Source of the DNA: Bacteroidaceae bacterium
Lineage (GTDB): Bacteria > Bacteroidota > Bacteroidia > Bacteroidales > Bacteroidaceae
DNA length: 8,999 bases
Direction: 5' to 3'
NCBI GenBank assembly: GCA_016302435.1
Contig: JAEDNQ010000096.1
Span: forward strand, 1-8,999
Shown here piece after piece: positions 1 through 7,387 of this stretch (position 1 is its first letter; every line of letters begins with the position of its first letter). The notes beneath the pieces are model-generated. The model saw only the letters and a list, made by a program, of their open reading frames with translations, ran no database searches and was not told the DNA's origin. The position numbers and the translations under genes are program-made.

Positions 1-1682
1 TCAACTGTCTTGACGAACTTGTCAGAAGCGAATGTGAACTTGTTGGCATCTTCTGCGTCAGGTGCAATCTTTATGCCGCCGTAGTTTGCGTTCTTGACAT
101 CGGCTGTGATGAACGATGTGATGAACTGACCGTGTTCTGTTTCTGGGTCGATGACCATCTCGAATGTTGCAGGATATTCGTTGCCGTCAGAAGCAGTAAC
201 GTCAGCTGTGACAGTGTATGTGCCTGTCCATGATGGTGTCTCTGGCTCTTCAGCAGCTACGGAGAGAGTGTTTGACTGGTAGCCACATACGTAATCTTTC
301 TCGTTTCCGTATTCGCCCTTGGCTACGAAGAAGTCGCCGAGAGTGAGTGTGCCGTCCTCGTTGGCAGTGAGCTTGAGGCTTGTTGCCTGTCCGTTGACGT
401 CGGTGAGCTTGTACCATATTGTCTTGTCGTCAGAAGACTTGACGTAGATGGCTCCATAAGGGCTGCTGCTGAGCGAAACCTCTGCTTCCTTTGGATTGTC
501 GGCAGAAAGGGTAAGCTTCATGCCTCCCTGGTTCATGTTGCCAACTTCGAAGCCGAAGAGCTTAGTGACATAGTATGTGTCGATGACGTCATAATATGTG
601 ATGACTGTCTCGCCTTCAGATGGCAGGAGGTCAGCGCCTTCTGTGAGATCCATGTAGTTGGCTGACTTAGAGTTGTACGTGCCGTCCCATGAGAAGGCTG
701 GAGCGTCGGTAGCCTTCTTTGCGCTGCCGTTCATCCACCACTGGACGAATTCGATGACATCCTTAGTCTCACCTTCTACTTCCTTCTGGCTGACTGTGCC
801 GATGACGAGGGAGTTGCCCATTGTCATGGAAGACTCAGAAGTGTAGTTGAATGAGATGTTGCCAGATACACCGCTGTACATGCTTACGAGGCGGTAGCCC
901 TTAGCTTCGTCAACGAGGTTGCCATCATAAGGGATGGAGAGTGTATTGCCGTCGAAAGTGGCGTCGAGAGTGAATGGCTCGATGCCCTCGATGGCGATGG
1001 TAGCCTTATATGTCTTGGCATCGCCGTTTTGAGCGAGAGTGAGGGTGTAAGATGCTGGGAGGGGTGAGCCTTCCTTTGTGTCGAAAGTTCCTGCACCTGC
1101 CTTGGCTGTCCATTCGCCTGTGATGTCAGCTATCTCGATGGACTCTGACTCAAGGAGCTCCATCTTGACGTTGGTGAAAGTGGCGAGGACTTCGCATGTG
1201 CTGTTGTCGAAGTTGCAGTTGCCTACGAGGGTGAAGTCGGGCACTGTGATGGTCTTGGCGTCCTCGCTGATAGTGAAGTAGAGGGCTCCGAGGGCAACTT
1301 CGCCAAATGGGTACTTGCCGTCAGCCTCTGAGTAGTAGATGCCGTTGCCGAAGACTCCGTAGTTGTTGCCGCTGGGGTTGGTGACCTTGAACATCTGCTT
1401 CTCCTCAGAGAAGGCGTTGACCTTGATGGCTTCTGAGCCAGTGGCACCAGCGAAGCCTGTAATCTGGGCATCGTAGATGTTGGCTGCATCCTTGGTGATG
1501 ATGACTTCGCTCTCAGCTGCGAAGTATTTCTGAAAGGCCTTGCCTGCTTCTGTCACTTCGACTGTGGCTGTGAACTTATACTTGCCGAACAGGTCGGCCA
1601 TGGACTTCACTGCCGCTGATGCAGGGGCAGAGATGAGCAGCATGAAGGCTGCCAGAAGGGAAGTTAGGTAGAATTTTTTCAT
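1..1682 (-). CDS. Secreted beta-rich tandem-repeat protein, C-terminus beyond window (partial)
   Basis: No stop codon occurs in this minus-strand frame from the ATG at 1682-1680 to the window edge, giving 560 visible residues. The start is chosen because MKKFYLTSLLAAFMLLISAP followed by ASA (cleavage near residue 23) is a clear signal peptide, so the protein is exported. The mature part is rich in T, G, D, aromatic and beta-forming residues. It contains four related openings, LFGKYKF (31-37), ITGEWTA (about 187-193), SWDGTYN (331-337) and SWTGTYTV (484-491), spaced 141-158 residues apart, which suggests four beta-barrel or sandwich repeats, the last cut by the edge. A calycin/lipocalin-like fold is a guess from the G-x-W/Y pattern. 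No lipobox Cys is seen in the signal peptide. It starts 33 bases after the thioredoxin-like gene and is probably cotranscribed with it. Substrate and role are unknown. Confidence 0.85.
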   Translation of the reverse strand, partial: MKKFYLTSLLAAFMLLISAPASAAVKSMADLFGKYKFTATVEVTEAGKAFQKYFAAESEVIITKDAANIYDAQITGFAGATGSEAIKVNAFSEEKQMFKVTNPSGNNYGVFGNGIYYSEADGKYPFGEVALGALYFTISEDAKTITVPDFTLVGNCNFDNSTCEVLATFTNVKMELLESESIEIADITGEWTAKAGAGTFDTKEGSPLPASYTLTLAQNGDAKTYKATIAIEGIEPFTLDATFDGNTLSIPYDGNLVDEAKGYRLVSMYSGVSGNISFNYTSESSMTMGNSLVIGTVSQKEVEGETKDVIEFVQWWMNGSAKKATDAPAFSWDGTYNSKSANYMDLTEGADLLPSEGETVITYYDVIDTYYVTKLFGFEVGNMNQGGMKLTLSADNPKEAEVSLSSSPYGAIYVKSSDDKTIWYKLTDVNGQATSLKLTANEDGTLTLGDFFVAKGEYGNEKDYVCGYQSNTLSVAAEEPETPSWTGTYTVTADVTASDGNEYPATFEMVIDPETEHGQFITSFITADVKNANYGGIKIAPDAEDANKFTFASDKFVKTV

Positions 1683-1715
1683 AATTGTTTGTATTAGGGT
1701 AATAAATGGATGCTT

Positions 1716-3071
1716 TTACTTCAGTTCTTCGAGCATGGCCTTTGTCTGCGGATGGCTTGGGCGTGGGGCATTGTGCATGTAGAGTTTGCCTTCTTTGTCG
1801 TAGATGACGAAGAAGGGTATGCCCATGACGTTGAGGTTCTTGCCGAGGAGGCCTTGTGGGTCGTGCCACTGGTTGCCGTGCATGTTGAGGTCTGCCATCT
1901 TCTTCTTCCAAGGCTCTGGCTTTGAGTCGATAGAGATGGAGAGGAAGGCGACGTTGGGGTTCTGAAGTTCTTTCTCGAGTGTCTGGAGGTGGGGCACTTC
2001 CTTGCAGCATGGTCCGCACCATGATGCCCAGAGGTCTATGTAGACGTACTTGCCCTTGAACTCGTCGATGGTGTGTGTGTTGCCGTTGGTGTCGGTGAAG
2101 GTGAGTCCTGCTGGGAAGGGGCTTCCCTTGATGGTGGCTCTGTTGCTTATGAACTTATTGACGTAACGGTTGTCGAGCTTGTATTTGGCTGTCACCTCCT
2201 TGAGCTGTGCGAGGCCTTCCTCATAGTTGCCGGCATAGTCGAAGCGTGATATGAACTTGTCGAGGGCTGCTCCGCCTACTTGCTCAATGATGTCAGGACA
2301 CTTGAAGTTGCTGTGGAGCCAGTCTATCTGTTCCATGAGTGAAGACTCGCGGGGCAGGAAATTGTTGATGAGGGCTGGAGCTATGGGGAATAGGGTGGCC
2401 ATGGGCGAGTCGAGAATCTGGTCGGGCTTCGCCATCACGTCCTTGGCCTTGAAGGGCATCTCGTCGGGCTTGCAGCCTGTGATGTTGGGCAGGGAGGTGA
2501 AGGCATTGTAGGTGCTGGTGTATGCCCACATCTGTATGTATTTGCTGACATCGGGGCTGCACTGGTAGACGCTGAGTACGGAGTCAGCCTTGGCAGTGTA
2601 GCTCTGGAGGAGAGCCTTGAGTTGGTCGGTGCCAGCGTTTCGGTCAGTCCAAAGGCGTATGTCGTTGGCTGTGGCGCATGCAGCATAGGCTCCGAGAGCC
2701 TTGTTGTCGGCAGTGTTGTCAGACACGAGAATATTGTCGGCAAACTTGACAGGCAGGCTGAGGGTGGCGGCGTCACCGCTTATGCTGACGGTGGAGATGG
2801 TCTGTGACTGGTTGCGTATGCAGGTGATGCTGTACAGGGCAACGTCGGAGGCTGGCACGGAGGCTGTAAAGGCTGCTCCGGCCTGGGTCATCTGTACAGG
2901 ATCAGTGGAGGTGGCTACGGATAGGGGCTTGATGTAGATGTTGCATCCTTCGGCATCCTGAGCTGGTGTGAAGGACAGTGTGATGCTCTTCTCTTGCGCA
3001 TAGGAAGAGAGTGAGAGCACTAACGTGGTAACTGTGCTAAGGGTTAATCTTGTTAGTTCTTTTGTTGTCAT
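1716..3071 (-). CDS. Exported TlpA-family thioredoxin-fold protein
   Basis: A 451-residue protein. The ATG at 3071 is preferred because it gives a signal peptide (hydrophobic TLVLSLSSYA, cleavage near Ala25-Gln26). The open frame continues upstream to 3287, but that extension would run across the promoter and bury the signal peptide. Residues about 27-310 form a long N-terminal region I do not recognise, as is common in Bacteroidetes TlpA/AhpC-TSA proteins. The C-terminal 130 residues are a thioredoxin fold: YVYIDLWASWCGPCC places the redox motif CGPC at 342-345, followed by an extra Cys346, and the cis-proline is in GIPFF (Pro409). Family members reduce or exchange disulfides in the periplasm; whether this one is a reductase is inferred. 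The next gene begins 33 bases downstream and encodes another exported protein, which could be a client, although that is speculation. Confidence 0.88.
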   Translation of the reverse strand: MTTKELTRLTLSTVTTLVLSLSSYAQEKSITLSFTPAQDAEGCNIYIKPLSVATSTDPVQMTQAGAAFTASVPASDVALYSITCIRNQSQTISTVSISGDAATLSLPVKFADNILVSDNTADNKALGAYAACATANDIRLWTDRNAGTDQLKALLQSYTAKADSVLSVYQCSPDVSKYIQMWAYTSTYNAFTSLPNITGCKPDEMPFKAKDVMAKPDQILDSPMATLFPIAPALINNFLPRESSLMEQIDWLHSNFKCPDIIEQVGGAALDKFISRFDYAGNYEEGLAQLKEVTAKYKLDNRYVNKFISNRATIKGSPFPAGLTFTDTNGNTHTIDEFKGKYVYIDLWASWCGPCCKEVPHLQTLEKELQNPNVAFLSISIDSKPEPWKKKMADLNMHGNQWHDPQGLLGKNLNVMGIPFFVIYDKEGKLYMHNAPRPSHPQTKAMLEELK

Positions 3072-3159
3072 AGTAGTGAAGGTGGTTGGGGCAGGCGCTT
3101 TCGCATATATATAATAATGTATATGGAGGGTAGTGGCCTGAATTTGTCTGTTGTTGATG

Positions 3160-3191
3160 CAAATGTACGTTATTTCTTTAATACAGCCAAA
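3160..3191 (-). promoter_or_regulatory. Bacteroidetes-type promoter for the thioredoxin-like gene
   Basis: On the minus strand, TTTG (3191-3188) is followed after 20 bases by TACATTTG (3167-3160). This matches the known Bacteroidetes sigma-ABfr consensus (TTTG at -33, TAnnTTTG at -7) exactly. It predicts a transcript start near 3153 and a leader of about 80 bases. Confidence 0.7.
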
Positions 3192-3272
3192 TAAAAAGTT
3201 CATTTTAAGAAAAATAAGGGTGTAAAACGATAAAATATAGCCATTGTTGGTGATTGTTTGCGAAACTTGGTG

Positions 3273-3280
3273 TAACTTTG
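3273..3280 (+). promoter_or_regulatory. -7 promoter element for the DUF4375-smpB transcript
   Basis: TAACTTTG matches the Bacteroidetes -7 element TAnnTTTG. No TTTG lies at the ideal distance upstream, only TTG triplets at poorer spacing, so the -33 element is weak. The predicted transcript would begin near 3287 and have a leader of about 80 bases. That region contains two small inverted repeats: CATGC/GCATG (3281-3295) and GCCAC/GTGGC (3303-3325). Confidence 0.5.
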
Positions 3281-3365
3281 CATGCAAGAAGCATGAATGA
3301 AAGCCACAAGTGCATTAATCGTGGCAAAGTGAAACTAAAGGATCTTATTTCAGAAACTATTTGAT

Positions 3366-3863
3366 ATGATACATATAGAAAAACAGCACGTCATTGAGAG
3401 CTATGAGTCACTTGACAGCATGGCTTTCATAAAATATCTGACCGACCAATATCTTAATGCTTTGGGTGGTCAACTGTCGGCAGAAAACATGGATGAACTG
3501 ACGGCCGACCAGCATGCGTTGCTCTGCTACAGATATATTCTCGATGAGGTGATGGAGGGCGGTTTCATCCAACTCATCGTCAATGGCTACGGACCTTATG
3601 TCCTCGAAGGTCCTTTCCCCTATGTCGTAAAGAAGGAGTGGGGCATGAAGGACTTCAGCAAACTGCTCTTCGAGGTGAAGAAGCAATATAACCTTAACAA
3701 GGATATGCTCCTGCGCGATATGTCAGAAGATGAGTTTATGGCCATGTATGAAGAACTGGACGACCTGAACATGCTCGGCGATGACTTCCTTGATGACCAT
3801 CAAGAGGAGGTGACTCCTGCCGTGGCAGAGATGGTGATGAACAACTTAGAAAAGTACACTTGA
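3366..3863 (+). CDS. DUF4375/DMP19-like protein upstream of smpB
   Basis: A 165-residue, acidic, cytoplasmic protein without signal peptide or membrane segment. The stretch CYRYILDEVMEGGFIQLIVN followed by GYG (54-76), then GPYVLEGPFPYV, resembles the core of the DUF4375/DMP19-like family, whose members share a GGF-x-Q-x2-x-N-x-x-G motif. The assignment is from memory of the motif. The C-terminus is strongly acidic (EELDDLNMLGDDFLDDHQEE, 119-138 region onward). The biochemical function is not established; DMP19 proteins have been proposed as DNA mimics, but the evidence here does not extend to that. The TGA stop is two bases before the preferred smpB ATG, so the two genes are almost certainly cotranscribed and may be translationally coupled. 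The pairing with smpB may hint at a translation-related role, which is inference. Confidence 0.8.
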   Translation: MIHIEKQHVIESYESLDSMAFIKYLTDQYLNALGGQLSAENMDELTADQHALLCYRYILDEVMEGGFIQLIVNGYGPYVLEGPFPYVVKKEWGMKDFSKLLFEVKKQYNLNKDMLLRDMSEDEFMAMYEELDDLNMLGDDFLDDHQEEVTPAVAEMVMNNLEKYT

Positions 3864-3865
3864 TT

Positions 3866-4333
3866 ATGGCAAAGAAAGATAAGAAACAGCAGCAAATCAA
3901 CATAAAGAACAAGAGGGCATCGTTTGACTATGAGTTTGTCGATACCTTCACAGCCGGCATTGTCCTCACTGGTACGGAAATAAAAAGCATTCGAGCTGGC
4001 AAGGCAAGCCTCGTGGATACCTACTGCTACATCAACAATGGGGAGATATGGGTGAAGAACATGTATGTGGCTCTCTATGAGGAGGGCTCGTACAATAACC
4101 ACGTGGAGAGAAGAGAAAGAAAGCTTCTCCTCAACAAGAAAGAAATCATTAATCTCAGGGACGACACCAAATCACCTGGCTTCACTATTGTGCCCGTCAG
4201 ACTCTTCATCAATGAGAAGGGACTGGCAAAACTTGTTATTGCTCTCGCCCGAGGCAAAAAGGAATATGACAAGAGACAGTCGCTCAAGGAGAAGGAAGAC
4301 AGAAGAGAAATGGATAGGGCGATGAAGCATTAG
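3866..4333 (+). CDS. smpB: SsrA-binding protein SmpB
   Basis: SmpB binds tmRNA (SsrA) and places it in the A site of stalled ribosomes during trans-translation. The 155-residue length is normal for the family. Family motifs are intact: NKRASFDYEF near the N-terminus (15-24), GTEIKSIRAGKAS (36-48) in the tmRNA-binding barrel, RKLLLN (85-90), and the basic C-terminal tail RGKKEYDKRQSLKEKE (129-144), which becomes helical in the decoding centre. The ATG at 3866 is preferred. A TTG at 3860 in the same frame would add two residues and overlap the previous stop, but MAKKDKK is the more typical start. The gene follows the DUF4375-like gene by two bases. No ssrA gene is visible in the window. The stop codon is followed directly by a short A-rich tandem repeat. 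Confidence 0.95.
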   Translation: MAKKDKKQQQINIKNKRASFDYEFVDTFTAGIVLTGTEIKSIRAGKASLVDTYCYINNGEIWVKNMYVALYEEGSYNNHVERRERKLLLNKKEIINLRDDTKSPGFTIVPVRLFINEKGLAKLVIALARGKKEYDKRQSLKEKEDRREMDRAMKH

Positions 4334-4337
4334 AAAC

Positions 4338-4381
4338 GATAACGAAAACGAAAAGATAACGAAAACGATAACGAAAACGAA
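4338..4381 (+). repeat. Three copies of a 14-bp A-rich unit after smpB
   Basis: GATAACGAAAACGA occurs three times without error, at 4338-4351, 4355-4368 and 4368-4381. The second and third copies share one base, and a partial match precedes the first. The array begins four bases after the smpB stop and is not part of an open frame with a start codon. It looks like a slippage-prone intergenic repeat; no function can be assigned. Confidence 0.8.
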
Positions 4382-4397
4382 AAAGGAGATTGAAAAG

Positions 4398-4444
4398 TAA
4401 GGTACAAACCTTATACTGACGCATAAGGTGAGTTCCTTTAAGGT
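4398..4444 (+). promoter_or_regulatory. Mutually exclusive small hairpins between smpB and metH
   Basis: TAAGGT (4398-4403) pairs perfectly with ACCTTA (4408-4413) across a 4-base loop. ACCTTAT (4408-4414) also pairs perfectly with ATAAGGT (4423-4429) across 8 bases. A third TAAGGT lies at 4439-4444. One central segment can therefore pair with three partners. There is no T-tract after either stem, so this is not a standard intrinsic terminator. A regulatory switch is possible but unproven, and short stems of this size can arise by chance. Confidence 0.35.
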
Positions 4445-4519
4445 GGGTCCTATTAATTCGCTTTGTCAGATTTTCGATATTACAAAACTTTTGACGGATG
4501 TGATTAATAGAACCCGCCT
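4441..4519 (+). repeat. 17-bp imperfect inverted repeat upstream of metH
   Basis: AGGTGGGTCCTATTAAT (4441-4457) faces ATTAATAGAACCCGCCT (4503-4519). The arms match at 15 of 17 positions; as RNA one of the two differences is a U-G wobble, leaving a single C-A mismatch. The 45 bases between the arms contain the palindrome CAAAACTTTTG (4483-4493). It could be a large stem-loop, a small dispersed intergenic element with terminal inverted repeats, or sites flanking a promoter. Confidence 0.65.
4462..4493 (+). promoter_or_regulatory. metH: Candidate metH promoter inside the inverted repeat
   Basis: TTTG (4462-4465), a 20-base spacer and AACTTTTG (4486-4493) match the Bacteroidetes promoter form with one mismatch (A for T in the first base of TAnnTTTG). 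It predicts a start near 4500 and a leader of about 50 bases. Because the -7 element sits in a palindrome, a similar -7 match exists on the other strand, which weakens the call. Confidence 0.4.
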
Positions 4520-4551
4520 GAAGAAAATACTATCTACGCTCACAAACTCAA

Positions 4552-7317
4552 ATGAACACTATACAAGAAGTAATTAAACAGAGAATACTGGTGCTGGATG
4601 GCGGCATGGGCACGATGATTCAGTCTTATGGACTGGTGGAAGAAGATTTCAGAGGCGTGAGGTTCGCCGGTGTGCCAGGTGTCATAAAGGGATATAATGA
4701 TATACTCTGTCTGACACGTCCAGATGTTGTCGAGGATATTCACCGCAAATATCTGGAAGCAGGGGCTGACCTGATAACGACTTGCACTTTTACCTCTCAA
4801 CCGGTGTCGATGGCCGACTATCATGTGATGGACTATTGCCGCGACATCAATATGGCTGCAGCTCATATAGCTCGCAAGGTGGCTGACGAATATACGGCTG
4901 CCAATCCTGACAAACCACGTTTTGTGCTCGGCGATGTGGGTCCGACGAACAAGACCCTGAGCATTTCTCCCGATGTCAACAACCCTGCTATGCGTGCTGT
5001 CACCTTCGATGAGATGGTGGCATCGTATGCTGTGCAGATTGATGCGCTGCTGGATGGTGGCGTTGATGCGCTCATCATGGAGACGGTGTTTGACACTCTC
5101 AATGTGAAGGCGGCTCTATATGCTGCTGAGACCGTGATGGAGAAGAAGGGTAGGAGAGTGCCGCTGATGGTGTCTTTGACTGTCAGCGATAGTGCAGGAC
5201 GCACCTTGTCAGGACAGACAGTGGAGGCTTTCCTTGCCAGCATCCAGCATGCGGACGTGTTCTCTGTGGGCATCAACTGCTCGTTTGGGGCTCGCCAGCT
5301 AAAACCTTTCTTGAAGGTTATAGCGGCGAAGGCTTCCTGCTACGTGTCGGTGCATCCTAATGCCGGTCTGCCTAATTCCCTCGGACAGTATGACCAGACT
5401 CCGCAGGAGATGGCTGAACAGATGAGAGAGTTTGTGGAGGAGGGACTGGTGAACATCATCGGCGGCTGTTGCGGCACGACGGAGAAGTTCATTGCGGAGT
5501 TTCCTGCTCTTGTGGATGGGGTGCAGCCTCGTGTGCCTGTGGCAAGACCGGAAAACATGTGGCTCAGCGGTCTCGAACTGCTAGAACTCACGCCCGAACT
5601 GAAGTTTGTCAATGTAGGTGAAAGATGCAATGTGGCTGGCTCTCGCAAGTTCCTGCGTCTTATCAATGAGAAGAACTACGAGGAGGCCCTGTCCATTGCG
5701 CGCAAGCAGGTAGAGGATGGAGCTCTCGTCATCGATGTCAATATGGATGACGGTCTTCTCGATGCTGAGGTCGAGATGACAACTTTCCTCAACATGATGA
5801 TGAGTGAGCCCGATATAGCTAAGGTGCCCGTGATGATTGACTCAAGCAACTGGAAGGTAATCATGGCAGGACTCAAATGTGTTCAGGGCAAGTGTGTCGT
5901 CAACAGCATCTCGCTCAAGGAAGGTAAGGCTGTCTTTGTGCAGCATGCTCGTGAGGTGAAGAAGATGGGCGCGGCTGTGGTCGTCATGGCATTTGACGAA
6001 CAAGGACAGGCTACAACATACGAGAGGAAAATTGAGATATGTGAGCGAGCTTACCGCATACTCGTGGATGAGGTGGGGCTGAACCCTCACGACATCATCT
6101 TCGACCCTAATGTGTTGGCTGTGGCTACTGGCATAGAGGAGCACGACAACTATGCGCTCGACTTCATACGCGCTACGGAGTGGATAAGGCTAAATCTGCC
6201 TGGAGCTCACGTGTCAGGCGGCATGAGCAATCTGTCTTTCTCGTTCCGCGGCAACAACTACATTCGTGAGGCTATGCATGCTGTCTTTCTTTATCACACT
6301 ATAGCCAAGGGACAAGATATGGGTATAGTGAACCCTGCCACACAGGTGATATATAGCGATATACCGGCTGATGTGCTGAAGGCTATAGATGATGTGCTCC
6401 TGAATAGCGATGCTCAGGCTACCGAACGACTCATTGAGGTGGCTGATCGCATCAAGGCGGAGAAGGAGGCAGAGAAAGAGGCTCTGAAGAATGGCGGCGG
6501 TCTGCCGAAGAACAATGCTAATGACTGGAGGCTGGGTTCTGTAGAGGAGAGGCTTCAGCATGCTCTGGTGAAGGGCATAGGTGACTATCTCGCAGAAGAT
6601 CTGGCTGAGGCCAATGGCATATATGACAATCCGGTCAAGATAATTGAGGGTCCGCTGATGGACGCAATGAATGTGGTTGGTGAGTTGTTCGGCTCTGGCA
6701 AGATGTTCCTCCCGCAGGTGGTGAAGACTGCGCGCACGATGAAGAAAGCTGTGGGTATACTTGAACCGCTCATCGAGGCCAGTCGCACGGAGGGCGCTGC
6801 CAAGGCAGGCAAGGTGCTGCTGGCTACGGTCAAGGGCGATGTGCATGACATTGGCAAGAATATCGTCAGTGTAATCATGGCCTGCAACAACTATGACATC
6901 ATAGACCTCGGTGTCATGGTGCCGACGGAAACCATAGTGGAGAAGGCCATAGAGGAGAAGGTGGACATCATAGGTCTGTCTGGTCTCATCACTCCTTCTC
7001 TCGAAGAGATGGTCAATGTGGCTAAGGCTTTAGAGAAGAAGGGGGTGAACATTCCTATAATGATAGGCGGAGCAACGACGAGCGAACTGCATACGGCTCT
7101 GAAGATAGCTCCTGTGTATAGCGGTCCTGTGGTCTGGATGAAGGATGCTTCGCAAAATGTCATCGCCAGCGCGCGTCTGCTCAATCAGGAACAGAAACAG
7201 GAGGTGGTGGACGAGCTGAATACAAAGTATGCCGAACTGCGCTCTCAAAGAGAGGAGCAACAGTCCGACATGTTGAGTATAGAGGAAGCTCGCAGGCGCA
7301 AGCCCAATTTCTTCTAA
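4552..7317 (+). CDS. metH: Cobalamin-dependent methionine synthase lacking the AdoMet reactivation domain
   Basis: Transfers the methyl group of 5-methyltetrahydrofolate to homocysteine through methylcobalamin, giving methionine and tetrahydrofolate in the cytoplasm. Domains in order: homocysteine-binding barrel (about 5-325) with zinc ligands Cys243 (GINCSFG) and Cys306-Cys307 (IIGGCCGTT); pterin-binding domain (about 350-610) with NVGERCNVAGSRKF, IDSSNW and NSISLKEG; four-helix B12 cap (about 660-750) and B12-binding domain (about 752-880) with DVHDIGKN giving the cobalt-ligand His765, then GLSGLITPS and IGGATTS. Compared with the 1227-residue E. coli enzyme, the protein stops at SIEEARRRKPNFF, just where the AdoMet-activation domain would begin. 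The 70 bases after the stop contain no remnant of it. A separately encoded activation domain is known for Thermotoga maritima; whether that applies here cannot be seen. No cobalamin riboswitch motif was recognised upstream. Confidence 0.97.
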   Translation: MNTIQEVIKQRILVLDGGMGTMIQSYGLVEEDFRGVRFAGVPGVIKGYNDILCLTRPDVVEDIHRKYLEAGADLITTCTFTSQPVSMADYHVMDYCRDINMAAAHIARKVADEYTAANPDKPRFVLGDVGPTNKTLSISPDVNNPAMRAVTFDEMVASYAVQIDALLDGGVDALIMETVFDTLNVKAALYAAETVMEKKGRRVPLMVSLTVSDSAGRTLSGQTVEAFLASIQHADVFSVGINCSFGARQLKPFLKVIAAKASCYVSVHPNAGLPNSLGQYDQTPQEMAEQMREFVEEGLVNIIGGCCGTTEKFIAEFPALVDGVQPRVPVARPENMWLSGLELLELTPELKFVNVGERCNVAGSRKFLRLINEKNYEEALSIARKQVEDGALVIDVNMDDGLLDAEVEMTTFLNMMMSEPDIAKVPVMIDSSNWKVIMAGLKCVQGKCVVNSISLKEGKAVFVQHAREVKKMGAAVVVMAFDEQGQATTYERKIEICERAYRILVDEVGLNPHDIIFDPNVLAVATGIEEHDNYALDFIRATEWIRLNLPGAHVSGGMSNLSFSFRGNNYIREAMHAVFLYHTIAKGQDMGIVNPATQVIYSDIPADVLKAIDDVLLNSDAQATERLIEVADRIKAEKEAEKEALKNGGGLPKNNANDWRLGSVEERLQHALVKGIGDYLAEDLAEANGIYDNPVKIIEGPLMDAMNVVGELFGSGKMFLPQVVKTARTMKKAVGILEPLIEASRTEGAAKAGKVLLATVKGDVHDIGKNIVSVIMACNNYDIIDLGVMVPTETIVEKAIEEKVDIIGLSGLITPSLEEMVNVAKALEKKGVNIPIMIGGATTSELHTALKIAPVYSGPVVWMKDASQNVIASARLLNQEQKQEVVDELNTKYAELRSQREEQQSDMLSIEEARRRKPNFF

Positions 7318-7331
7318 GAAGGCGCATGTCT

Positions 7332-7345
7332 GCATCCATTGATGC
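7332..7345. terminator. Weak hairpin between convergent metH and mazG
   Basis: GCATC (7332-7336), loop CATT and GATGC (7341-7345) form a perfect 5-bp stem in the 70-bp gap between the two stop codons. There is no proper T-tract on either strand, so the terminator role is suggested mainly by position. Confidence 0.25.
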
Positions 7346-7387
7346 TGTTATTGCGGATTCTATAAAGTAGCTTGGTGATTGCCCTCC

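Noticed and set aside
1576..2022. 148-residue minus-strand open frame overlapping both exported-protein genes
   Set aside because: It is out of frame with two well-supported genes, rich in R/P/H and without motifs.
3072..3287. N-terminal extension of the thioredoxin-like reading frame
   Set aside because: The frame is open to 3287, but it spans a consensus promoter and would place 72 residues before an obvious signal peptide.
4334..4551. Cobalamin or SAM riboswitch before metH
   Set aside because: I could not find the conserved B12-box or known SAM-aptamer core motifs; only short hairpins are visible.
6214..6846. 210-residue open frame on the minus strand inside metH
   Set aside because: It is antisense to well-conserved MetH codons and has no recognisable domain; it is a shadow of metH codon use.
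7318..7387. Frameshifted remnant of the MetH activation domain
   Set aside because: The gap is only 70 bases and gives no similarity to the activation domain in any plus-strand frame that I can read.
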